Origin: Chloroflexi bacterium UBA6265
GTDB lineage: Bacteria > Chloroflexota > Chloroflexia > Thermomicrobiales > UBA6265
Length of the DNA stretch: 6,532 bases
Direction of reading: 5' to 3'
NCBI GenBank assembly: GCA_002440805.1
Contig: DJVD01000242.1
Coordinates: 2,870-9,401, forward strand
Shown here piece after piece: positions 1 through 5,976 of the stretch (within the stretch, counting starts at the first letter, position 1; each line of letters opens with the position of its first letter). The notes below the pieces were generated by a model, which saw only the letters and a list, made by a program, of their open reading frames with translations, had not been told where the DNA came from and did no database searches. The position numbers and the translations under genes were made by a program.

Positions 1-317
1 ACTGCGGTTGCTCTATAGCGCCTCACTTTTCCCGATATCCGCTGCGGTTGGGTCAATGGGCGTTCACTCACTTCCTCCCGTGGCGGGTGCTGGGCAACAT
101 GGGCGCTATACGCGGGGTCATTCGGCCATGAGCGGCACATAGCAACTGAATCCGTATCGTATCGCAACCGCGGATGGCGGGAAAGCGGTCACTACTCCAT
201 AACCTCCACCTGCCAGAACGGCTATTGCCAGCCCATGCACCCTGTGATATTCAGAGTGAAACCGTAATCGAAGCGCAATCGCGTGGATTTCAGACGTGTT
301 GATGGAGAGACGCAATT
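1..317. other. Non-coding leader region before the Asp-box protein gene
   Basis: No convincing gene is seen here on either strand. The + frame starting at base 2 stays open to a TAG near 139, but its 46 codons resemble nothing and it could only be the tail of an upstream gene. The minus-strand frame across 118-315 starts at TTG with no ribosome binding site. Visible small structures are a 9-base direct repeat CTGCGGTTG at 2-10 and 42-50, a 9-base inverted repeat TATAGCGCC (14-22) / GGCGCTATA (102-110), and a short CCCG-TGG-CGGG hairpin at 77-87. None is strong enough to name. The last ~90 bases probably hold the promoter and leader of the downstream gene. Confidence 0.6.
225..251 (+). promoter_or_regulatory. 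Weak promoter candidate for the Asp-box protein gene
   Basis: TTGCCA at 225-230 matches the -35 consensus at 5 of 6 bases. GATATT at 246-251 matches the -10 consensus at 4 of 6 and is preceded by TG at 243-244, as in an extended -10. The 15-base spacer is short, which lowers confidence. If real, transcription would start near 258 and give a leader of about 60 bases. Confidence 0.25.
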
Positions 318-3300
318 ATGGGCACAACTTCCAATCTCACCAACCTTTCGCGCTGGCGTTGCATCGGGCCGTTCCGTGGTGGACGCGTCGTCGCCGTCGC
401 TGGTGGGTACCGCAACAAGGCCACGTTTTACTTTGGCGCGGTGGGTGGCGGCGTGTGGAAAACCACGGATGCCGGCACCTATTGGCAGTGCGTGACGGAT
501 GGGTACCTGAAAACATCATCCGTTGGTGCCCTGGCGGTGTGCCCCGCTGACGACAATGTGATTTACGCCGGCATGGGCGAAAGCACGATCCGCCTGGATG
601 TGAGCCATGGCGATGGCGTCTACAAATCCACCGATGCGGGCCGCAGTTGGCAGCACCTTGGACTGGAAGACACCCGCCACATCGGCAAGGTGCGGGTTCA
701 TCCGCAGAACCCGGATATCGTGTGGGTAGCTGCCCTTGGTCACGCCTTTGGGCGCAACGAAGAACGCGGCGTGTTCAAAAGCGATGACGGCGGCAAGACC
801 TGGCGGAAGACACTCTATGTCTCAGACAAGGCAGGGGCGGTAGACCTTTCTGTAGACGAGAGCAATCCGCGCATCTTGTACGCCACGATCTGGGAGGCGT
901 ATCGAAACTTCTGGCAGATCAGCACCGGTGGCCCGGATTGCGGCCTGTGGCGCAGCTTCGATGGTGGCGAAACCTGGGAAAACATCACCCGCAACCCCGG
1001 CCTGCCCGATGGTACGCTCGGCAAGATGGGCGTATCTGCCTCCCCTGCCCGCTCCGGGCGGGTGTGGGCGATCATCGAGCACAAGACAGAAGGTGGCCTG
1101 TACCGATCAGATGACTTCGGCGATACCTGGAAGATCGTCAGCGACAACCAGGATCTGATCTCCCGCGCCTGGTATTACCAGCACGTCACGGCAGACCCGG
1201 TCGATCCGGATACCGTTTGGGTCAACAACCTCAAGTTCTGGAAGAGCATTGACGGCGGTCGCACATTCGAGGAAATCCCAACTGGGCATGGCGACAACCA
1301 CGATCTGTGGATCGATCCGGAAGATAACCAGCGGATGGTCCAGGGGAACGATGGCGGGACCGGAGTTTCCCTCAATGGTGGCCGCAGTTTCACCACGCTG
1401 TATAACCAACCCACGGCGCAGTTCTATCACCTGGCTGCGACCGATGAAGATGATTACGTGGTGTATGGCACCCAGCAGGATAACACCAGCCTGGGCGTAC
1501 CCACCCGCGTGCCCGAGCAATTTATCGATGCTGCCGGCATCCGCTGGGGCAATTGCTATCCGGCAGGTACCGGCGAAAGCGGATACATCGCCGTCAAGCC
1601 TGATGACAACGACATCATTTTTGTCGGTGCCATCGGCTCATCTGGTGGTGGCGGGAATGCGTTGCAACGCTATGACCACCGCACCAGGCAAATTCGCATG
1701 GTCACATCGTGGCCAGAGGTGAATAAGGGGCTTGGCGCCAAATCCCTGAAACAACGCTTCAATTGGACATACCCGATTGTCTTCTCGCCGCATGATGCCA
1801 ATACCCTGTATATCGCTGGCGATCGGGTGCTCCGCAGCACCAACGAAGGGCAAAGCTGGGAAGCAATCAGCCCGGATCTGACCCGCGCTGATCCGGAAAC
1901 ATTGGAGCCCACCGGCGGGCCGGTGAACTACGATGATGTTGGCGCAGAAACCTATGCCACCGTATTCGCCTTTGCAGAATCGCCACTCCAACAGGGCGTG
2001 TTTTGGGCCGGTTCTGATGATGGACTGATCCACATTAGCCGAAACAACGGTGAATCGTGGGAGAACATCACCCCGCCAACGCTGCCGGAACGCACGCTCA
2101 TCAGCATGATTGAGCCATCTCCATTCGATGCCGCAACAGCCTATGTGGCAGCCACCAAGTACAAGCTGGATGACACCACACCATACCTGTATGTGACGCG
2201 AGACTATGGCGATACCTGGCAGCTGATAACCGACGGCATTCCGGATGACGATTTCACCCGCGTGATCCGTGCCGATCCTGTCCAGCAGGGATTGCTCTAC
2301 GCGGGCACGGAAACCGGCGTGTATGTTTCATTCAATGATGGCGTTAGCTGGCAACAGTTCCAGCTTAATCTCCCCGTTTCACCAATATACGATTTGATCG
2401 TACACAACAACGATCTCATCGCCGGTACCCATGGACGCTCCATCTGGATACTGGATGACCTTTCCGCCGTGCGCGAAATGGCATCCGGCATTGCCGATGA
2501 CACCCCGTACCTGGTGAAGCCGCGCGATACCATCCGCATTCCAGCGGCCGTCAGCTTTACGGACGTGCCTGCGCGAGAATCCATCAGCTACGCACGTCGC
2601 CTGGGCGGCGGCATGCTCACTTCCGCTACGCCGGAAGGCGAAATTGTCATGCAGGGCCTGGATTTCGGTGAGAACCCGCCGAAGGGTGTGGTCATCACGT
2701 ATCGCCTGCTCGCTGAACCGGAAGAGCCAATTGAACTTCGCTTCCTCAAGGCCGATGGTACGCCGATCCGCACCCTGACCAGCCGCAATGCGGATGATGG
2801 ATACATCGCCAAGGAACGCCGCATTACCGCGAAACCGGGCTGGAACCGGTTCGTGTGGGATATGCGCCACGAGCCATCGGAGAAAATTGAGGGCAAGGAT
2901 CCGATTTCCGGCAAGGCGGTCAGTGGCCCGCTGGTTGCGCCAGGCGACTTCAAGGTCGAATTGCACATTGGCGATACGGTTCTCAGCGAAGACTTCAAGA
3001 TTGTTCCGCCACGTGAAGCAACTGCTACGCCGGAGCAACTGCAGGAGCAGGAAGCACTGTTGCTGCGCATCCATGAACAGACCAATCGCATGGTGAAGGC
3101 AATCAATGCCATGCGTGACCTGCGCCTGCAACTGGATACCGCAATCAATCGGAGCGACGATCCGGAGCAGACAGAATCGGCAAAGGAGCTGCGGGCCAGG
3201 GTGCTTGAGATCGAGGAGAAGATTGCGGTGCCCGACCTTCGCGGTGGCTGGGGTGATTCCGGGAATTCGGGTGATCGCCTCTGGCAAAAGTTTGCCGCCC

Positions 3301-3491
3301 TGCCATTTGTCGTGCAGCCGGGCGATTACCCACCAACCGATGTTTCGTACCAGGTATTTGATGACTTCGTTGCCCGCATTGACGATGCGCTCAAGCCATT
3401 GGATTCCCTGGTCAATAAGGATCTGAAGGACGTCAACGAGACGTTGGCCAGGCACGGGCTGGGCACCATTGTTCCGCGCCCGCACCAATAA
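318..3491 (+). CDS. Large Asp-box (BNR/sortilin-like) beta-propeller protein, WD40/YVTN/BNR-like repeat family
   Basis: A 1057-residue protein with repeated Asp-box motifs of the S-x-D-x-G-x-T/S-W type, which mark beta-hairpins of sialidase/VPS10-like propellers. I count about eleven: near residues 48-56, 103-111, 154-162, 212-220, 263-271, 309-317, 351-358, 506-514, 574-581, 627-634 and 671-678, several of them degenerate. The first ~715 residues therefore probably form one or two propellers. Residues ~720-900 look like beta-rich domains (note GWNRFVWDMR at 841-850), and ~903-970 is charged and helical, possibly coiled coil. The opening IGPFRGGRVVAVAG and blocks such as EDTRHIGKVRVHP and HGDNHDLWIDP fit a family often annotated as glycosyl hydrolase or BNR-repeat protein. 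I see no catalytic evidence for glycosidase activity, so the enzyme name should not be trusted; binding or scaffolding is as likely. The N-terminus has no hydrophobic signal peptide, suggesting a cytoplasmic protein or unusual export. The ATG start has GGAGAG at 304-309, 8 bases upstream. The gene appears monocistronic, with a strong terminator 15 bases after the stop. Confidence 0.9.
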   Translation: MGTTSNLTNLSRWRCIGPFRGGRVVAVAGGYRNKATFYFGAVGGGVWKTTDAGTYWQCVTDGYLKTSSVGALAVCPADDNVIYAGMGESTIRLDVSHGDGVYKSTDAGRSWQHLGLEDTRHIGKVRVHPQNPDIVWVAALGHAFGRNEERGVFKSDDGGKTWRKTLYVSDKAGAVDLSVDESNPRILYATIWEAYRNFWQISTGGPDCGLWRSFDGGETWENITRNPGLPDGTLGKMGVSASPARSGRVWAIIEHKTEGGLYRSDDFGDTWKIVSDNQDLISRAWYYQHVTADPVDPDTVWVNNLKFWKSIDGGRTFEEIPTGHGDNHDLWIDPEDNQRMVQGNDGGTGVSLNGGRSFTTLYNQPTAQFYHLAATDEDDYVVYGTQQDNTSLGVPTRVPEQFIDAAGIRWGNCYPAGTGESGYIAVKPDDNDIIFVGAIGSSGGGGNALQRYDHRTRQIRMVTSWPEVNKGLGAKSLKQRFNWTYPIVFSPHDANTLYIAGDRVLRSTNEGQSWEAISPDLTRADPETLEPTGGPVNYDDVGAETYATVFAFAESPLQQGVFWAGSDDGLIHISRNNGESWENITPPTLPERTLISMIEPSPFDAATAYVAATKYKLDDTTPYLYVTRDYGDTWQLITDGIPDDDFTRVIRADPVQQGLLYAGTETGVYVSFNDGVSWQQFQLNLPVSPIYDLIVHNNDLIAGTHGRSIWILDDLSAVREMASGIADDTPYLVKPRDTIRIPAAVSFTDVPARESISYARRLGGGMLTSATPEGEIVMQGLDFGENPPKGVVITYRLLAEPEEPIELRFLKADGTPIRTLTSRNADDGYIAKERRITAKPGWNRFVWDMRHEPSEKIEGKDPISGKAVSGPLVAPGDFKVELHIGDTVLSEDFKIVPPREATATPEQLQEQEALLLRIHEQTNRMVKAINAMRDLRLQLDTAINRSDDPEQTESAKELRARVLEIEEKIAVPDLRGGWGDSGNSGDRLWQKFAALPFVVQPGDYPPTDVSYQVFDDFVARIDDALKPLDSLVNKDLKDVNETLARHGLGTIVPRPHQ

Positions 3492-3506
3492 TCGGTAGCG
3501 GTGATA

Positions 3507-3542
3507 CGAAAAGGTGGGTGTCGCATGACACCCACCTTTTCG
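3507..3542 (+). terminator. Perfect 16-bp stem terminator, probably bidirectional
   Basis: Bases 3507-3522 pair without mismatch with 3527-3542 around a GCAT loop. The stem core is GGTGGGTGTC/GACACCCACC and it is flanked by AAAA on the left and TTTT on the right inside the stem. It begins 15 bases after the TAA of the Asp-box protein gene. The T run belongs to the stem rather than forming a long tail, so efficiency is uncertain, but position and strength make it the natural rho-independent end of that transcript. The A run on the left would also serve transcripts arriving from the right. Confidence 0.88.
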
Positions 3543-3559
3543 CTGCCTGGAGAGGCAGC
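3542..3559. repeat. Second hairpin immediately after the terminator
   Basis: GCTGCCT (3542-3548) and AGGCAGC (3553-3559) form a perfect 7-bp stem with a GGAG loop. It shares its first base with the end of the 16-bp terminator stem, so the two hairpins are back to back. It has no T tract of its own. It may back up termination or protect the 3' end of the RNA. Confidence 0.55.
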
Positions 3560-3689
3560 AGTATCCCACCTGAAATCGCTATCTCGAGCATTTCTCGCCC
3601 CTTGTGGGCGACCGGACGACAGGTCTCAGGGAAATCAACTTCGCCCAACCCGGATATGAAACCAGGGCGCACTGTGGGCGGTCAGAGAC

Positions 3690-3807
3690 GTAGGGGCCAA
3701 CCACCTCGCCGCAGCGAGGCGGCCGAGTGCGAAGCACGGGCAGCGAAGCGTACCCTTGTCCGCCCGGTGGGAATGGTTCGCAACTATGCTGGCCTTTCGG
3801 GCCCTAC
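3690..3807. repeat. Hairpin-rich palindromic element with inverted ends (REP/MITE-like candidate)
   Basis: The ends are imperfect inverted repeats: GTAGGGGCC at 3690-3698 and GGGCCCTAC at 3799-3807, with one base bulged. Inside are packed small hairpins. GGCC at 3695-3698 can pair with GGCC at 3721-3724, enclosing a perfect CCTCGC (3704-3709) / GCGAGG (3714-3719) stem with a CGCA loop. GTGC-GAA-GCAC follows at 3727-3737. A second GCGAAGC is at 3743-3749. Near the right end GGCC (3791-3794) pairs with GGCC (3800-3803). The composition differs from the codon-structured flanks. Short GC-rich elements with GTAGGGG...CCCTAC-type ends are, from my general knowledge, common between genes in Chloroflexota, but only one copy is in this window, so dispersed repetition cannot be shown here. 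It could alternatively be a structured RNA or simply a terminator cluster. Confidence 0.5.
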
Positions 3808-4208
3808 GCGTTCAGTGCGGCTTCGACGCGGCGGAAAGCCGCTTCTACTTCCTTCGCCACTTCCATCAACTCCGGGTTGTCGCTGGCCATCGCCAGCATC
3901 TGCATCGGATCGATCAGGCTGACCCGGGTTTTGCCATCGATCTCATGGAGCGTGACATTGCAGGGCAGGAAGAGACCGATGTTGGGGTCGATGCTGAGCA
4001 CCTTGTGCGCATGCTTCGGGCTGCACGCGCCGAGGATCACGTAGGGCACGAAATCGACGTCGATCTTCTTCTTCAACGTCGCTTTTACATCGATTTCGGT
4101 AAGCACGCCAAAGCCTTCGGCCTTCAGTGCTTCCTCCACGTGCGGGCGCGCCTCATTGATCGGCATATCCAGAGTGAGAACAAATCCGTATGCTGGTTTG
4201 GTAATCAT
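3804..4208 (-). CDS. DUF302 family protein
   Basis: A 134-residue single-domain protein that matches the DUF302 family throughout. The stretch EGFGVLTEIDVKATLKKK at 31-48 is followed by GACSPKHAHK at 60-69, LPCNV at 81-85 and the DPMQM segment at 100-104. Two cysteines, C62 and C83, sit in the conserved blocks. There is no signal peptide or membrane segment, so it is probably cytoplasmic. The biochemical role of DUF302 is not established; members are often found near sulfur, redox or metal genes, which makes a ligand- or metal-binding role plausible but unproven. The ATG at 4208-4206 is preceded by AAAGGA (complement of 4218-4223) about 9 bases away, and a second AAGGAA lies closer. The gene is divergent from the zinc-ribbon gene and shares an AT-rich palindrome with it. 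Its stop codon falls inside the right end of the hairpin-rich element. Confidence 0.92.
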   Translation of the reverse strand: MITKPAYGFVLTLDMPINEARPHVEEALKAEGFGVLTEIDVKATLKKKIDVDFVPYVILGACSPKHAHKVLSIDPNIGLFLPCNVTLHEIDGKTRVSLIDPMQMLAMASDNPELMEVAKEVEAAFRRVEAALNA

Positions 4209-4227
4209 GATTCCTTATCCTTTCTTT

Positions 4228-4256
4228 TTGATAGTAATACTATACTACGCCATAAA
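4228..4256 (+). promoter_or_regulatory. Promoter candidate for the zinc-ribbon gene
   Basis: TTGATA at 4228-4233 (5 of 6 to the -35 consensus) is separated by exactly 17 bases from CATAAA at 4251-4256 (4 of 6 to the -10). Transcription would begin near 4263, about 38 bases before the start codon. A competing possibility is the -10-like TACGAT at 4272-4277, which has no clear -35 and would leave a leader of about 18 bases. Confidence 0.4.
4231..4243. promoter_or_regulatory. Palindromic operator candidate between divergent genes
   Basis: ATAGTA-A-TACTAT is a perfect 6-bp inverted repeat with a single central base, in a locally AT-rich gap inside GC-rich DNA. It overlaps a TTGATA (-35-like) on the + strand and a TATAGT (-10-like) on the minus strand, so one bound repressor could control both the DUF302 and the zinc-ribbon genes. 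The form fits a dimeric winged-helix regulator such as an ArsR- or MarR-type protein, but no regulator gene is in the window. Confidence 0.5.
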
Positions 4257-4301
4257 TCGGGAAGTATCGGGTACGATGTGCGCACCTGAAGGAGATTGTC
4301 C

Positions 4302-4520
4302 ATGCACACCCGCACCACCCTTCCCTGCCCGGTATGCGGCACGCCGATGATACGAGTGACATCGCACGAGCAATGCCCACAATGCGGGTTCATCCTCCCC
4401 TGCTGCGATGGCGATGCGGTGGTGTGCCATCCCCTGAATGATGGCGAGGCCGATCCGGACGCTTCATCCCGCCAGCGGGCGAACCCCCAAAACCGCGACT
4501 CGCAGGATTCCCCAAACTGA
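4302..4520 (+). CDS. Small zinc-ribbon protein, function unknown
   Basis: A 72-residue protein. Its N-terminal half has two knuckles, C9-P-V-C12 and C25-P-Q-C28 followed by G-F, a classic four-cysteine zinc ribbon with a 12-residue loop. Three more cysteines follow at 34, 35 and 42. The C-terminal ~30 residues are polar and low in complexity (Asp, Asn, Gln, Ser, Arg) and probably disordered. I chose the ATG at 4302 because AAGGAG at 4289-4294 sits 7 bases upstream; an in-frame TTG at 4296 would leave almost no spacing. The gene is divergent from the DUF302 gene and may share its operator. No partner is recognisable from sequence: it could bind metal, nucleic acid or a protein. It is too short to be a typical enzyme. 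Confidence 0.78.
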   Translation: MHTRTTLPCPVCGTPMIRVTSHEQCPQCGFILPCCDGDAVVCHPLNDGEADPDASSRQRANPQNRDSQDSPN

Positions 4521-4595
4521 CGGTTAACTGCCCTTGGTTTTCGCGCGCATCCCCTGCATCATTCATCTGGATTCGAGGTGAGACGCGTGGCGTTT

Positions 4596-4609
4596 TCACA
4601 CTGGTGTGA
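4596..4609. promoter_or_regulatory. Palindrome overlapping the transporter ribosome binding site
   Basis: TCACAC-TG-GTGTGA is a perfect 6-bp inverted repeat with a 2-base centre, ending 11 bases before the chosen GTG start. Its right arm overlaps the first bases of the GAGAGG ribosome binding site. As DNA it is a reasonable operator half-site pair for a dimeric repressor. As RNA it could fold as UCACA/UGUGA with a CUGG loop and partly hide the binding site. No regulator gene is present nearby. Confidence 0.45.
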
Positions 4610-4613
4610 GAGG
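4608..4613 (+). promoter_or_regulatory. Ribosome binding site that decides the transporter start
   Basis: GAGAGG ends 7 bases before the GTG at 4621. The upstream in-frame GTG at 4606 has no purine-rich sequence at a useful distance and would itself overlap this site. This favours the start at 4621. Confidence 0.55.
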
Positions 4614-4620
4614 CGTTCAC

Positions 4621-5898
4621 GTGGACAGTCAGAATAGTGCAGCGATTTCCGCCGCAATCGGCGATGGCGATATCGCCTTGCCCCACCCCGGCAGTAGCGA
4701 ATCGGCCATCCAGGTCATCCTCCGCACCCCCCTCTATCGCGGGGCCACCATTGGCCTTTTCATTGCCGGCATTGGTGGCGCGGCCGCGACGCCGCAAATC
4801 GCCGCGTTCCTGGTAAACGAGCTCGATGCCTCGCTTAAAACCGCCGGCCTCTTCTACCTCACCAGCCTCACCGCGCCGATCGCCGGCTACCTGGTGGGTG
4901 CGCGCTCGGATCGTACCGGGCAGCGACTCGGGTTTTTCCGCATTTGCGCGTTTGCCGGTTTCCTCGGCTGGCTGGCCTTTGCCTTTGCCTCGCAGCTGTG
5001 GATGCCGTTCGTGCTCAGCGCCACCATCCTCGCCTTCGCGGGCGCGTCGATGTCGCAGCTGTTCGCCGCCATTCACGATGACATTGCCGCCAATCCGACT
5101 CCCGCCGGCGATAGTGTGTTCGCCACTGTGCGCATGGCGGTCACGGCCGGCTGGATTGTTGGCCCGGTCATCGGCACCACCATCGCCGGCGCATATGGCA
5201 CACGCACGGTGATGATCATGACGGCGATCTGCGCGCTGGCGCAGGTGATCCCGCTCGGCATGATCAAACGCTCGGCATCGATCCCGCGGGCCACACGCAC
5301 CGGCCAGGCACCGATCTCGGCCCGGGCATCGCTCCAGAGCATGACGCCGCTGCTGGTGTTCACTGCCCTCTGCCTGAGCTTCTCTGCCAGCGAAGCGGTG
5401 AAGCACGCCTTTTTGCCAATCTACATGGCGGATCACTTGCATCTTTCCTCCACCCTGCAGGGCCTCGCCATCGGTATCCAGCCGTTTGTGGAGTTCCCCC
5501 TGATCCCGGTGGCAGTCGTAGGAGCGCGGAAATTCGGGGCGATGCGCCTGATCACGGTTGCCACGGGTATCGCCGTGTTTGCCAACCTGTGGTTCGCCAT
5601 GGCCGATAGCGCGCTGGATGTCCTCATCGCCCAATCGCTGATGGGCGTGGTCTGGGGCGTATTTGCGGCATTGGGGATCCTGGTGGCCCAGCGACTGCTG
5701 AGCACCGCCGTGGCGACGGCCTCCGGCATCTTCATGACCTCCGGCGCAATCGGCTCCGCGATCGGTGGTTTTGCCGGCGGCCTGGGCGTGGGCACATTCG
5801 GGTTGCCGGGGGTCTTTGTACTTCCCGCGGTGTTCTGCCTCGTCGCCGCGATCGGCCTGACCATGCTTCACAAACGTATGCACCACCTCATGGGTTAG
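4621..5898 (+). CDS. Major facilitator superfamily transporter, SetA-like (sugar efflux type) candidate
   Basis: A 425-residue integral membrane protein with about twelve hydrophobic helices in two halves, joined by a polar loop near residues 215-240. A polar N-terminal tail of about 36 residues precedes the first helix (GATIGLFIAGIGGAAATP, 41-58). The loop after helix 2 carries the MFS motif A as G93-A-R-S-D97-R98-T-G100-Q-R102. SQLFAAIHDD (145-154) followed by RMAVTAGWIVGPVIG (171-185) resembles the corresponding part of the SetA/SetB sugar exporters, as does the GLAIGIQPFVEFPLIP segment at 281-296. I therefore infer proton-coupled efflux of a sugar or similar small molecule, but the substrate cannot be read from sequence and drug efflux is an alternative. 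It has its own candidate operator and lies 100 bases after the zinc-ribbon gene. A GTG at 4606 would add five residues. No clear terminator follows; 78 bases separate it from the next gene on the same strand. Confidence 0.9.
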   Translation: MDSQNSAAISAAIGDGDIALPHPGSSESAIQVILRTPLYRGATIGLFIAGIGGAAATPQIAAFLVNELDASLKTAGLFYLTSLTAPIAGYLVGARSDRTGQRLGFFRICAFAGFLGWLAFAFASQLWMPFVLSATILAFAGASMSQLFAAIHDDIAANPTPAGDSVFATVRMAVTAGWIVGPVIGTTIAGAYGTRTVMIMTAICALAQVIPLGMIKRSASIPRATRTGQAPISARASLQSMTPLLVFTALCLSFSASEAVKHAFLPIYMADHLHLSSTLQGLAIGIQPFVEFPLIPVAVVGARKFGAMRLITVATGIAVFANLWFAMADSALDVLIAQSLMGVVWGVFAALGILVAQRLLSTAVATASGIFMTSGAIGSAIGGFAGGLGVGTFGLPGVFVLPAVFCLVAAIGLTMLHKRMHHLMG

Positions 5899-5934
5899 GG
5901 TTTTTCCTTCTCCCTTTTCCTGGGCCAGTTGCGG

Positions 5935-5940
5935 TACGAT
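5935..5940 (+). promoter_or_regulatory. Possible -10 element before the serine hydrolase gene
   Basis: TACGAT in the context GCGGTACGATGCGC matches the -10 consensus at 4 of 6 bases and would place the RNA start about 30 bases before the ATG. No recognisable -35 lies 16-18 bases upstream. The same GGTACGATG string occurs before the zinc-ribbon gene. Confidence 0.3.
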
Positions 5941-5976
5941 GCGCCTTTACGAATGAGCCCATAGTGGGATTGTGCT

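Larger units (their letters stand above)
3492..3803. other. Gene-free region between convergent genes
   Basis: No supported gene lies here. The left part holds the terminator and the adjoining hairpin described separately. A third perfect hairpin, TCGCCC (3595-3600) with GGGCGA (3606-3611) around a 5-base loop, follows; read on the minus strand its 3' side runs into GAAAT, so it is at best a weak end for the leftward transcript. The stretch 3612-3689 shows nothing recognisable. The right part is the hairpin-rich element at 3690-3807. The + frame spanning 3518-3922 is open but has no start context and runs across both the hairpin element and the opposing DUF302 gene, so I treat it as spurious. 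Confidence 0.7.

Noticed and set aside
118..315. A 65-codon minus-strand frame in the leader region
   Set aside because: It has a TTG start, no ribosome binding site and no similarity I can recognise.
1107..1520. A 137-codon minus-strand frame inside the Asp-box gene
   Set aside because: It is a shadow of the repeat-rich coding frame, with no ribosome binding site or domain.
1119..2221. Near-identical short strings (GGCGATACCTGG) at about 1119 and 2209
   Set aside because: They encode the G-D-T-W part of two Asp-box motifs and reflect protein repetition, not a DNA repeat.
2379..3569. A 396-codon open frame on the minus strand opposite the end of the Asp-box gene
   Set aside because: It lies inside a well-supported gene, would start within the terminator region and shows no family resemblance.
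3518..3922. A 134-codon + frame across the gene-free gap
   Set aside because: It starts inside the terminator loop, runs through the hairpin-rich element and opposes the DUF302 gene; the composition is not protein-like.
3756..4289. A 177-codon + frame opposite the DUF302 gene
   Set aside because: It is the complement of a confidently recognised family member, with no domain of its own.
4606..4620. Upstream GTG as the start of the transporter
   Set aside because: There is no ribosome binding site at a suitable distance, and it would sit inside the palindrome; the GTG at 4621 has GAGAGG 7 bases upstream.
4390..5886. A 498-codon open frame on the minus strand opposite the transporter
   Set aside because: Its translation is rich in His, Gly, Arg and Asp with no recognisable domain, as expected for the complement of a GC-rich membrane protein gene. 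The + strand has clear MFS motifs.
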